Below the pieces are notes generated by a model. That model was not told where the DNA came from, searched no databases, and worked only from the letters and a program-made list of their open reading frames with translations. A DNA stretch of 25,606 nt from Temnopleurus reevesii (Eukaryota; Echinodermata; Echinoidea; Temnopleuroida; Temnopleuridae), in assembly GCA_036244855.1 (NCBI GenBank), contig BQKZ01008102.1, positions 1 through 25,606 of the forward strand. Direction: 5' to 3'. The translations under genes were made by a program, and so were the position numbers. Shown here in pieces: positions 9,971 to 20,900 of this stretch; positions within the stretch are counted from its first letter, which is position 1, and each line of letters begins with the position of its first letter.

Positions 9971-10348
9971 TATGAGATTACAGCTAAGAAATTCATCTTT
10001 ACTCTGATAAAAAATATGTGCCAAAAATCATTATCTGGTCGTTACTGTTACAATCCAAAGTTGCACCTAATAACCGAAAAATAAGCCGTATTTCGTATAC
10101 CGCTCAATGAATAGAGATCGAAAATGGTGCAAAAGTGTTTTAAATTTAGAGTGCGTTTTAAAGTATTGTATAACATTTTAACTAAATAACATCCTATATG
10201 AGATTAAAGCTGAGACATTCATCTTTACTCTCATATATGTCACATGCCGAAAGTTTTTGTCTGGACCTTACTGTTACACTCCAAAGTTGCACCTCATAAC
10301 GGAAAATAAGCCGTATTTCGTACACCGCTCAATGAATAGAGATCGAAN
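9971..10348. repeat. Tandem duplication, ~228-base period
   Basis: 9971-10120 and 10199-10348 match closely. Shared words are CTATATGAGATTA, CATCTTTACTCT, CCAAAGTTGCACCT and CCGCTCAATGAATAGAGATC. The second copy ends at a single undetermined base (10348), where LINE sequence begins abruptly. This is either an insertion point or an assembly seam. Confidence 0.8.
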
Positions 10349-12158
10349 GCATAATCAAGTTTTCTCCAATTTTCAATTTGGATTCCGCAAAATGCACACG
10401 ACTTCACATGCAATCTTGCATTTTGTTGACAAAATAGCACATGCTCTAGATCAATATAAGCATACAGTAGGTGTCTATTTGGATTACTCAAAGGCTTTCG
10501 ATACCGTAGATCATAGAATCTTGTTAAAGAAATTGTCCTATTATAGTATTAGAGGAACCACTTTGGGATGGTTTGAAAGCTATATTAGAAAATAGAAAGC
10601 AATTTGTCTCTGTGGATGGTGTCGTATCGAGCCTTGGTAATGTTACTTGTGGAGTCCCACAATGATCGCTATTGGGCCCATTGTTGTTTATAGTATATAT
10701 AAATGATTTTCAATATTCATCCGATGTTATATTTACTATTCTGTTTGCAGATGACTCCAATATTTTTCTATCTCACAACTAAGACCCAGATACTCTTCTG
10801 CATATGGTGAGTTTCAGGAAGTGACAGTATGGATCCAAGCTAATAGGCTATCTCTAAATCTCCAAAAAACAAATTATATGATTTTTACTAACTCAATTAC
10901 TTCTCTTCCAGGGGATGTACAATTTAATGGTGTTCAACTTAAGCAGGTTTCATCAACAAAATTTCTTGGCATTTATATTGATAGTAAATTGAACTGGAAA
11001 ATCCATATTGATTATTTCTGTAAACTACTAGCAAGAGTTACAGGTGTGTTATATAAATTGAATAATATTTTTCCAAAGGATGTATTTAGTACTGTATTCA
11101 TCACTCTTCCTTCCATATTTGAATTATGGAACACTTGCTTGGGGAAGTGCCAACAAAGCGCAATTAGAAAGAGTGTTGTAGAAAAGGTCTGTTAGAAATG
11201 TAAATAGTGCTCCTTTTCGTGCCCATACAGATGTTTTGTTTTATAATTTTTGAAGATACAGGATATCTATACTACCTTCACATTGGTGTCATAATGTATG
11301 AGCTGAGCAGACGTACCCTGCCATCAGCCATATCAACAATATTTGCTAGGAACAGTGGAGTACATAGTTATAAGACGAGACAAGCATCTCATCTTCATCT
11401 AACATTCTCTAGAACACAGTTTATGCTGCGCTCTCTTGTTTGTACAGGATCAAGGTTTTGGAATTCGCTTAATCAAAACATAACCAGTGCTCCAAACCTA
11501 CATAATTTCAAAAATATCTTGAAGCAAAGTCTCTTAGAAAAGTATGTTGAAACTTCTTAGTTTATATTCATGTCTGCCTGGTACAATCTGTGAAGTATTA
11601 CCTCATATATTATTGTACTGTATGTTGATTAATTTTTGCCTCTACCAGTAATCAGCTTGTACATGTTGTGTTCCACCACTTGCTTAAATTTCTTGTTCTT
11701 GTCTTGTAAAAGTTTGTGTTCTGTCCTTGTGTCTTTTTCTGCTTTCAAGTCCTTCTAGCCCTGTCTCTTACCTCTCTTTACTATCCTGTTTTGTCCAGTA
11801 ACTCCTTTCCTTCCTTTTGTATATACTTCCTTCCTTGTAAATATGTTTTATCTTGTAACCCAATATTATAAGCATTCATAGAAAATACTTGTTTACATAT
11901 TAGTAAAGTTTGTTTTCAAGGACTGTGGCCTTAATCACAAGCTCTGCTTCTAAATATAGGTCTCCTTATCTTTCTCTTTTTGCTCTACTTCTATTTCTAT
12001 GTCTCATCTTGAAAATATTTGTATCTAAACCAAAATTTACCTAACTGATGTTACATTGTATACGGTATATTACATTGTTACATTGTATATTGACACAAAT
12101 TAATGTATCCTGTTATGAGAAAGATGAATCAATAAAACTTGAAAAACTTGAACTTGAT
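10349..12158 (+). mobile_element. 5'-truncated, inactivated LINE (CR1/Jockey-like)
   Basis: Reverse-transcriptase sequence starts without a 5' part at FQFGFRKMHTTSHAILHFVD. It runs through VYLDYSKAFDTVDHRILL, a GVPQ motif, GPLLFIVYINDF and FADD (catalytic aspartates), then a thumb and C-terminal tail with GSRFWNSLNQN, ending near 11558. An AT-rich 3' UTR follows, with AATAAA at 12131 and a CTTGAA-type tail. It is plus strand, between the two genes. Confidence 0.85.
10352..11560 (+). pseudogene. LINE reverse transcriptase, frameshifted and interrupted
   Basis: The catalytic frame breaks at about 10591-10595, where an extra base after YIRK shifts the frame and gives a stop. A TGA follows the GVPQ motif (10663-10665), and another stop comes after the FADD region (near 10781). 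The thumb is open again at 10821-11195 and the tail at 11207-11560, in different frames. The finger/palm motifs and FADD are visible in pieces. No endonuclease domain is present. It cannot make a working enzyme. Confidence 0.85.
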
Positions 12159-12613
12159 TTCGACCAACTGGCCCCTGAGTAATTTTGCCAGTGCAAGTTG
12201 CAGGAGAGGGGAGGGGGGCGGATCCAGGATGAATGAAAAGGTAAAGAAAAAAAAAAGGGAGATTAAAGATTAATTAAGAACTAAACAATACAACCATGAA
12301 ATTAACCAAAGAGAAGGAATGAAGCCCTTTAGAGCAGACGGCAATCTTTGGCCTGACAAGAAGAAAAGTAGGCCTACATAGTGGTGCCAATCTATATGAA
12401 TGCTATATCTATTTCGGGAAAATATTTTTAATTTTCCCAGAAGGACTTATCCCCGACATTGTATGAATTGTTTTGATATGAATCTTCTAAAGTTTCAACA
12501 GCTTTGAATTATTTGTTGATTATTGATAATTGTCAATACCTATTTTTGTTCATGTTTGTTGTATATGCAGCTGACATACAACCTACAATAAAAAAAAAAT
12601 CTATATACATTGA
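12159..12613. other. Intergenic stretch after the LINE
   Basis: AT-rich, with a short G-rich patch at 12206-12222. No gene, RNA or recognised element is seen. Confidence 0.5.
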
Positions 12614-12797
12614 TTAAAGTTGCCTTCGTCTAGAAAGGGCACCAAGACTTTTGGAACCATTAACTACTGAATTATAAAATTTCCAGAGACTCTGTGCAGG
12701 GAATAACCTGTTCCAGTAGTCAATGAAGTCAAATTCCTTTTGGATCGGAAAGGCATTTTGCGTTCCTAGATTCGACAGATAACTTTTATTCATATTG
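12614..12797 (-). CDS. Possible orphan terminal exon, unrecognised
   Basis: A minus-strand frame of about 60 codons follows a plausible acceptor (TCCCTATAG) and ends at TAA (12614-12616). The product includes NKSYLSNLGTQNAFPIQ, FIDYWNRLFPAQSLWKFYN and SLGALSRRRQL, with a protein-like aromatic and basic composition. No upstream exon is visible because simple repeats and the gap lie immediately to the right. It could be the last exon of a short gene, a LINE C-terminal scrap or chance. Confidence 0.25.
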
Positions 12798-12828
12798 TCC
12801 AAAACACTCCTATAGGGATTGATAGGAG

Positions 12829-13041
12829 AGAAAGAGAAGGAGAGGACCGGTGGAGGAGGAGGAGGGGNNNNNNNNNNNNNNNNNNNNNNNNNNNNNNNNN
12901 NNNNNNNNNNNNNNNNNNNNNNNNNNNNNNNNNNNNNNNNNNNNNNNNNNNNNNNNNNNNNNNNNNNNNNNNNNNNNNNNNNNNNNNNNNNNNNNNNNNN
13001 NNNNNNNNNNNNNNNNNNNNNNNNNNNNNNNGGGGGGGGGG
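12829..13041. repeat. Purine/G-rich simple repeat containing the assembly gap
   Basis: A GA/GGA-rich run (12829-12867, ending GGAGGAGGAGGAGGGG) leads into 164 undetermined bases (12868-13031), followed by a run of ten G. The gap is probably an unassembled G-rich low-complexity tract. Any gene content inside is unknowable from this window. Confidence 0.8.
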
Positions 13042-13204
13042 TATAAATGGAAATATAAACAGCCGGAGCCGGGTACGTACCGGACGTTGTTTTTTTTTCA
13101 ACCGGGGAAATTTTCTTTCGAGGGACCGTTTGAGGGATTAACAGCGATCGAAAAGGGGGTGCTGTAGATTTATTTCTGGGTTTTTGTGGTGCAATATGAA
13201 CATA

Positions 13205-13450
13205 TGTCATCTTCTTGTTGTTCTTCTTTATTCTTCTTTTTGTTCTTCTTCTTCTTCTTCTTAATTCTTCTTCTGTTCCTGGCTTCTCCTCTTTCTCCTC
13301 TTCTTCCTCCTCGACCCCCCTCGATCCTATATCCGATTCTCATTATTCTAGTTGTTCTTTTTTCTTCTTCTTTTTTCTTCTTCTTTTTATTCTTCTTTTT
13401 CTTCTTCTTCCCTTTGTACTTCTTTTCCTTATCCATCTTCTCCTCCTTCT
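13205..13450. repeat. Long CTT/TTC polypyrimidine tract
   Basis: About 245 bases almost entirely of T and C, dominated by TTC triplets with some CTCCT. Overlapping long open frames of Phe, Leu and Ser here are artefacts of the repeat. Such mirror-like polypyrimidine tracts can form triplex (H-) DNA; here it lies just upstream of the plus-strand promoter. Confidence 0.85.
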
Positions 13451-13617
13451 TTTTATCACGGAAAGAAATTTTGCTTTAAATATTACAAGGGGTAAATCAT
13501 ATTTATTTATGAAAACAATTTTACCTAGGAGACAATCATGAAAGATCTTATCTCTTTGGATAACTATAATTTTAAATTAAGATGAAATAAAAATACAATT
13601 GAGAGAAAAAAAAAAGG

Positions 13618-13622
13618 CCAAT
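13618..13622 (+). promoter_or_regulatory. CCAAT box upstream of the plus-strand gene
   Basis: GGCCAATGAG lies about 125 bases upstream of the first inferred donor (13747). The spacing and flanks suit an NF-Y site. A run of 13 C (13640-13652) follows. The start site itself is not determined. Confidence 0.4.
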
Positions 13623-13652
13623 GAGAGCAATATTCTGTGCCCCCCCCCCCCC

Positions 13653-13746
13653 ATATCCTAGCCACATCATCGCGAGAGGGCGACAAACTGTGATCAAGTT
13701 GTATACAAGTTACCACAACAACGACTGTTCACGAAACCTAGGCCAG
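13653..13746 (+). other. Inferred 5' untranslated exon of the plus-strand gene
   Basis: Ends in a consensus donor, GGCCAG|GTAAGA, at 13746/13747. The next downstream acceptor is CCTCTGCAG at 14779, just before the ATG. The left edge is uncertain because the start site could lie anywhere from about 13625 to 13725. There is no long open frame, consistent with a leader exon. Confidence 0.5.
13709..13722 (+). promoter_or_regulatory. RFX-type X-box
   Basis: GTTACCACAACAAC fits the relaxed X-box RYYNYY-N(1-3)-RRNRAC at every fixed position and shares 10 of 14 bases with the canonical GTTGCCATGGCAAC. It lies 25 bases upstream of the first donor, in the promoter or first exon. RFX factors drive ciliary genes through such sites. 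The functional claim is inference. Confidence 0.4.
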
Positions 13747-14779
13747 GTAAGAATTTTCATTATTTTGACGATTTATGAAATAGATTGGTGCTTTTCATAT
13801 CATGGTCTTGTCTATTTAATTTAGAATTACTTGGATATGTTTGAAGCACTTTGCCTTGGCGATTAGGCCTGGCTCTATCTCTTCTCAAAAGTTGGCTTGC
13901 CCGTCGCGTCTTGACGAGCGGAACGTGCACCCACACATTGCCCGGCCTGTCGGGGTGGCTTGCGAAGCTACCCACTGGGATGTTGCTGGCCGACTCCAGC
14001 TCCAGCCACGACTCACGTGAACCTGTTGTTCATTATTTGTTATATTTTCACTTCACACTTTTACCTTAAAATTTGAGCATTTTTTGCTATGTCATGGCCT
14101 TGATATTTTTAATTTTTCCCCCTAACATTAATAAAGGCTATTTTCTTTTCTTGATTCGTCTCTCTCAAGTTAATTGATTGAGACATTTGATGAACATTTT
14201 GATTTTTGAAGAGGCCGATTTCTATCAATTTTTTTATTAAACGTGACAAAAATAATTTTGCTTCAAGATGTTTCAGATGGGCAAATATGTTAATTTTCCT
14301 TTATGCCCAATATCAAGGTAAATCAAGGACAAAGTATAAATAGTTTTCTTATTTTTCTTGAATGCATGATTTGTAATGACAATCAAATGTCAAACAGCAA
14401 TAAATTGTTTAGAATTTGGGCCAAATCAGGCTGTCACCCCTGTTCTTTTGTAACACTGAGTGTGCTTAGATTTTGTGTACAAGTCAATGGCAGCTGCTAT
14501 TTGTCAATGGCAAGGATGAAATAATAAACATGATAATGCTGAAATTTGATCTTTGCAATATGAATATGATATTGACGAAAACTCATGAAAGAATCAATTC
14601 CGTTTTTGAAAGAACAAAAAAAAAAAGCATTATCTGTCTGATATAGGTCTACATGTACTCAGCTCAATTCATCAGGACACTCAATTATCATACATTTTCA
14701 TAGCCTTGGGCTGAATGCACATCCATCCCCAATCCTATAAATTCATTCTGTTTAATATATTTATTTTTCCCCTCTGCAG
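13747..14779. other. Intron 1 of the plus-strand gene
   Basis: Its first ~280 bases include a CpG-richer patch (about 13860-14030), perhaps part of the promoter domain. The rest is AT-rich. Open frames of about 70 codons on both strands in the patch have no recognisable features. Confidence 0.45.
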
Positions 14780-14785
14780 TCAAAC

Positions 14786-14953
14786 ATGGCAGCTACAAAC
14801 CAGCGTCGTATGCAGCCAACCAGTTTTGCCCTGGAGGGTCGGCCAATGTCCAGCGAGTCTCTTGGAACCATCCGCAGAAAGTTCCTCAAAGCTCCTCTCC
14901 CAGACATCACTCGGGATGATGCTGATCAGGATGAGTTCTACAGACCTCCACAG
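14786..14953 (+). CDS. Plus-strand gene, coding exon 1 (exon 2)
   Basis: The ATG follows acceptor CCTCTGCAG and six bases of leader (14780-14785). 56 codons, ending FYRPPQ at CAG|GTTCCT, a weakish donor, phase 0. It encodes SSESLGTIRRKFLKAPLPDI and an acidic DDADQDE patch. A second ATG at codon 9 is possible but there is no reason to prefer it. Confidence 0.78.
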
Positions 14954-17900
14954 GTTCCTATTTTTGCTTAATTTTAGAGATAAAAGGAAATCTTCCCCGC
15001 GACATTGATGTGCTGCAAAAGGATGAATGAAAATGAGATGAACAAACTGTGCAAACTTGAGTAAAATCAGATAAACCATTCAAAAGTTGTGAATTTTCAT
15101 TTCCACCTTTGAAATTTTCATTTCAATCTGTGATGGTTATCTTGAAGTTTGTAACTTTGGCAAGATCTGTGTTAATTCCTGTTTAATATATGCACATGAA
15201 CAGTCACTTCCCACAATGCCGTTTAGCTGTGCAAAACCGTGAGTGGAGTCGTCAAGAGGTTAAAATCAGTTCCACAAAAACAATATGGTAAAAGATGACC
15301 AAGATTTGTCCAAGATGTCAGGTGCAATATATTACCAAATGATTTCATGTCAAAAAGAGTAATAAAGTCTCAAACTTATGCTTAATTTCTAATTCTTAAT
15401 TCTCTAATTTTCAATAAATCCAGGTTAATCTTGTGGAGAACAAGAAGGCGAAAAAGAAGAAAAAAGCCAAGAAAGAATCATTTGATCCAAACTTTGATGA
15501 CCGAGAGAAGGAAAGACTGCAGGAGCTAAAAGAGGTACTATTTTTTTTTTTCAGAATTACAGATATTAATTTTTCTACAAAGATTATAAATATTCCTGAA
15601 ATATTTATTTGATATTCCTAAGATTGTTTATTTGGTTTCACAAATCAGTTTGCTTTTGTTTTGTATCTATTTATATTTCAAAGAATTACAAAAAACACAT
15701 TGAAGTATAGAGACATGTAAAACTTGATTCATGTTTATTTTTTAAAAATTGTCCTTATTTGTATGACGAGAATGTTTATTCAGTTATTTTGTTGAAATTG
15801 TTCTTTGCAATTGTCTCCATTTTTTTTTACCAATTAACTAGGTGCATTTTAACTGAAGTTGATAAATTTGAAAGAAATAATTCACCTCTAAAATAGGCAA
15901 TTTTGATATTTATCTTCCTGCATGAAACCTCAAATAGAAATTCATCAATCAGAATATTTAATATAGTTATAAAATATGTTTATATTATTAGAAATTTATT
16001 ATATCTTATTATCATGTCATGGGGGAAATGCATGGGGATATTAATTGAGAGTTTGATGAAATAATACTTCTTGAAATCACTGGAATTGCATTAAGATGCT
16101 TGGTTTTACATCATGTTCATTAGTGGAAGCAATTTATATCCAATGCATGCTGCAAGACCTTTCCTTTACTAACCCATCTTGACCAATCATTTTTCCTCAT
16201 ATTTAAAACAATTATTGCATTCTTGTTGCTGCTGATTCCCATTTTTTGGCAATCAGTGGTTGACTTCGGACGCTGACAAAAGTGGAATCCATCATGAATT
16301 AAAGATGGCCATGTTGGTAAGATTCTACATCAATCTGTGACTATATATATTTTTCACTTTGCACCTAGCTTTCAGCACATATCACTATCGAATCTAGGTA
16401 CAAATAGCACCCTCAGGTGGCTGTGGCAGTGTCACTTTAAGAAAATATGAGACCAGGGACAACGGAATCGGACAAAAATAAAAACAGCTCTAAAATCTTA
16501 AAAAAAATTAAATTGGGAAGCTGAAAAAGTTGACACCGTGATTCAATAAAAAATAAAATCCAGGGTGGTGTTTCACCAAAACATTCATAAAATTACGCAC
16601 GACTTTAAGAAAGACTGGAGTACGTTAACGAGCGTAGTACGCGTAAGATTCGCAAACATTCAGCACAAGAACCGATAAAAGTTGTGCATAAAGTTGTTCT
16701 TGAAAGTTTTTCTTATCTTGGTGAAACACTGTCCAGAATTTTGCAGGGATAGTACTGTTGTAGCTGATCACATATCTTCACACTCCAAGCTAAGACAGCA
16801 GAGCTCATTTGACTGGTCTGAACTTGTCTTTGGAGGTACAAAGGCTTCGATTGTAATCTCCATTTACTTTACATGTATTTATTTGTGTTTCACTCTGCAC
16901 CAAGCTTTCAGCACCCTTGATTCACTTCAAGTGCACCATGTATCACCAGCGTCCAAGGCTTTGGAAAGAATATATGTATGGGTGTTGCTTGAAATTTATG
17001 ATCAATTTCAAATTAAATGCAATTTAGTTGCAAATTGAACCAATGTACACTTTTGTACACTTTTGTACACTTATGGTCTGTTTTTATAAAGAGGATGTGC
17101 ATGATACAAGGATTTTGATTGGTGCATGCGGATCAACTGCCACTTTCAAATGATTGCAACTTTCTAGCAACACCCATGTCAGTGAAGAAATCTCCTGACT
17201 AGTCAGATATTTTGTTGAGTTTTCATCTACAGAGTTTGTATATATGTCAGTGCACTTTATAGAGAACGTTTTATCACACTCCAAGGTTTAGGAAAGGATA
17301 TTCTCTGGAGTTGCATATATGTTTTCATCCACAGGCTTTGTGCGCTTTACTATTCATGTTCATATAGCTTTGCCCCAAGCTTTAAGCTCCCTTGTTATAC
17401 TATGTCAGCACACTTAGTACAGTTGGAAAATATACCATTACACTTTCAAGGTTTAGGAGAGGAGAAATGTATAACACAGATGTTTTCTATTAAACTCATC
17501 AGACAATGTTTTCATTCAATTGCTTTTTGATCTCCTTTATTTATTTGCATCTTTGCAACAATCTTTCAATACTCGTGGTAAATGTATTTATGACTCTTTG
17601 TGCAGATCTGGGTCCTGTAACATAAAAGATGCAATTAAACTTCCGATAAATATCAATCGTAGGTCTATGGCAAAATGTGTACCTACGAGATATGATTAAT
17701 TGCAAGTTTAATCTCTTTATGTTACAGGCCCCAGGAGTGTTTATTGTTTTTGTTGAGTTATTGTTTAATATTTTATACTTACCGTTTTATCTTTGATTTG
17801 ATATATGCAGTTTATATTTAATGTTTCACTGTAATAAAAAAAGACTAAATTAGATTGTCACACTTACAGGTATTTGCACATCCATTATACCAATCTAGAA

Positions 17901-20900
17901 GACAACTTATATGTTGATCAGTGATTAATTATCTATGCACAATTATTAAGTTTGTCTGATAGTGCTTTTAGAAATTTTGTAAAATGTATCTGACAACGTA
18001 TATTTACATGTACATTGTATTGCACCTTGCATTTCAGATAATGTTGCTATTATTTTTTTTTGCTCCAGAATTGTGTATGTTTTATTTAATCTTCTTTGTA
18101 TTTTTGTAAGTGCTTCCATTTTTATGTTTTTATATCTTTATGTTTGTGTACTATGTGCCTTCAGATTTTTCTTTTTCGTTTTATAGGTTCTTGTTGTTCA
18201 AGTTGAATTGCTTTTGATTGTATTGCTTAATCATATTAAAATTCACAAAATATTATGATACCATACGTTACAATTGAGATAAAGGAAATGATTCAGCAGG
18301 AAGCAAACTTGCTATGAATTTAATGAATTTTATTATGACATCCTATTTAGACTTTTCTTCAGAAAGGCATCAATATCAGACATTTATCATTGTTGCTCAA
18401 AAAGGACTATGAAAGGATTGTTTGACCGGTTTACAATTGGCCTTATTTGTGCAGCAATCAATCTTACTAAGTTTTCTTCAAGGAGTTAATTTAAATTGCA
18501 CAATAAGGTAAATTATATCAATCAAGAATTCATTGAGTCATAATTACTTCAAGTAATGCAGAAGGAGAGCCTAGAATTAATGTGATCTTATTAGATGAAG
18601 AAAATAAGTTGATCAATCTATAAAAATTTGAGCTAAATCTTTCAATCTGTTCAAAAGTTATCAATTCTCAAAGTTTCAGTGATGCCATCTGATGTTAATT
18701 CTTGAGTTGGCAACTTTAACAAAATCTATGACGTATTTGCGGACAATTATTAATTCAGCCTGTACACCAAGTCCAATATTTTCTTCATGTTGTATTTCAA
18801 TTTTTCATAGAAACATATGAGAGTTCTGGATGATCTGGGAAAGCTGAAAGCGCACTACTATATTGAATACATGGATGCTCTGACTGATAAGGTAGAGAAC
18901 CAGCGAAAAGAGATTCAAAAAAAAACTGAGCTGCATAGAAGACGAAGGCTGAAGAAAGAGAAGAAGGAGGTACGAAAGAGCTTTACTATTTTTATTTTGA
19001 AGATGGCTTGGTCTAGTTGGGGATGCAGACCTCCCAACCATTATAAATTTTGAGGGATGTTTATGATATATTGTAAATGTTTACGAAGCATATCATTTTT
19101 ATGCCTCCGCCACCGTCCATCCGAGACTCGTTTTCGCGATAACTTCAGAACCTTTGAACAGATTTTGACCAAACTTGGCTCCAGTATGTATAAGCATGTG
19201 AGGATTAACTGATTCGATTTTGGGCTCAGGCAGTCAAAGGTCAAACTTTACAGGGTCAAAAAGAGATTGTAAAAATCACCCCAAATAGCCTGTTACCGAG
19301 ACAACTTATGTGAACCCATTTCTTTCAAACGTAGCTTAATTATGTATAAGCACATGAGGAAGATGGCGGAGGCATAAATTTTGAATGCGCGTGGTCGAGG
19401 ATTCATCTAGTTCTTCCCTCTTTTTGAGCAATATCATCCCTGTTTTTGTTGTCACTCTAAAAGTTTGGAAGGTCTGGGTTATGTTTTGGGACTGCATGTT
19501 GGCGAGGGACGTGGATTCAATTCCTGGACATCAATATGCCAAATGTTCCGGAATATGCATGATTGTTATTGTAAATGCAAGTTGTAATTTATATTTTTAT
19601 AATTTATATAATATGGAGGTTTAAATTTCATTCGTCACAGTCACAGTTTACCAGAAGTAGTATGTCACAGTTTTACGCGTCATTTCATTGATACGTGCAC
19701 AAATACCTGTGATGTAACAATAAGAAGATGCTCAAAACTATGATGTACTACTCTCGGTCGACATGCCCTTCATCATAGTTGACTGAAATCAAAAATACCA
19801 TATTTAAACCTTTTTTATTTTAATTTTCTCGCCCACAGCAAAAGGCAGCCCAGAGAGCTAAGATCAAGATGCACAGACCAGAGGTATCCAGTGATAATGC
19901 ATTCCTACGAGGGCTCTCTAAAACAAGATTTCATAATGTAAGTATTCGATTTTGTTTGGTTGGGGATGAGGCAACCTCTCATTTTTCATTAGTTCAATTT
20001 ATTTATTTTTTCATTAGTTCAATTTATTTATTTTTTTAGATGAAAATCTATTGTATTTTTCATATTTCTCTATGTTTGGTAAGTTATTGATTCAATTCAA
20101 CAAATACTTTATCACAATGTTGAGTCCTGTGAGCATTGGGGCGGGGCGAGGTAGGGAAGGAGGGCAAATTTTGTTACAAGACTATCAGACTCGCGAGTGA
20201 AAGTTATGAACAGAGAAGCATATAAAAAAAAAGAACAACTAGCAGAACTCTGTACGTTTCTTTAAAATTTATCTGATGTGCTCTTTAAATGACCATTTAA
20301 AAATATTATTGAAAAATTATCACATCATTATATTTTCTTCTATAATCAGATTGTAATTTCCAACACCACCTGGCTAAGGGCAATTAAAAACCGATAAGCA
20401 CATAAGAACTTATTGGCAGCAACTGACAATTCCGGAGAACTACAAACATATCTTTGAAAGTTCTCTGATGTGCTCTTTAAATGACTTTTTTAAATATTAT
20501 TTAGAAATTGTTACACCATTATATTTCTCGTGTACTTAGATTGTGATTATACAAGAATATCTGGCTCAGAACACATACATGTATTAATGTATTGGCAGTA
20601 GTGACCGATCCAGGGAATTACAACAGATCTTTCACAATTTTCAGATGTGCTCTATGAATGACCTTTTTTAATAATATTATTGAGAAATTATGACACAATT
20701 TTATATTCTTTTGTTCTTAGATTGTGATTTTACAAGATCACCTGGCTCGAGAAGGGCAATTAAAAACCGACGAGCACATAAGGACGTACTGGCAGCAGAT
20801 GACAGTTTCGGAGAACTACATACGGATCTTTGTCGACGATGGCACAGAACATCCTGACGGAGCGGGAACTACCAGCATCGGGACCAAGCCTACCAAGAGA

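Larger units (their letters stand above)
16330..17590. repeat. Decayed tandem repeat in intron 4
   Basis: Intron 4 (16317-18810) contains four or five loose units sharing TGCACCAAGCTTTCAGCACCC, ATGTCAGTGCAC and CCAAGGTTTAGGAAAGGA-like words at about 16366, 16898-16975, 17240-17300, 17366-17470 and 17550-17575. Two MITEs have inserted between units. The units match no exon of this gene that I can see. Confidence 0.45.

Noticed and set aside
10349..12158. Functional reverse transcriptase gene
   Set aside because: Multiple frame breaks and stops, and no 5' part.
13186..13541. Long Phe/Leu/Ser or Lys/Glu open frames on both strands
   Set aside because: Direct products of the CTT polypyrimidine tract; stops are rare in such repeats.
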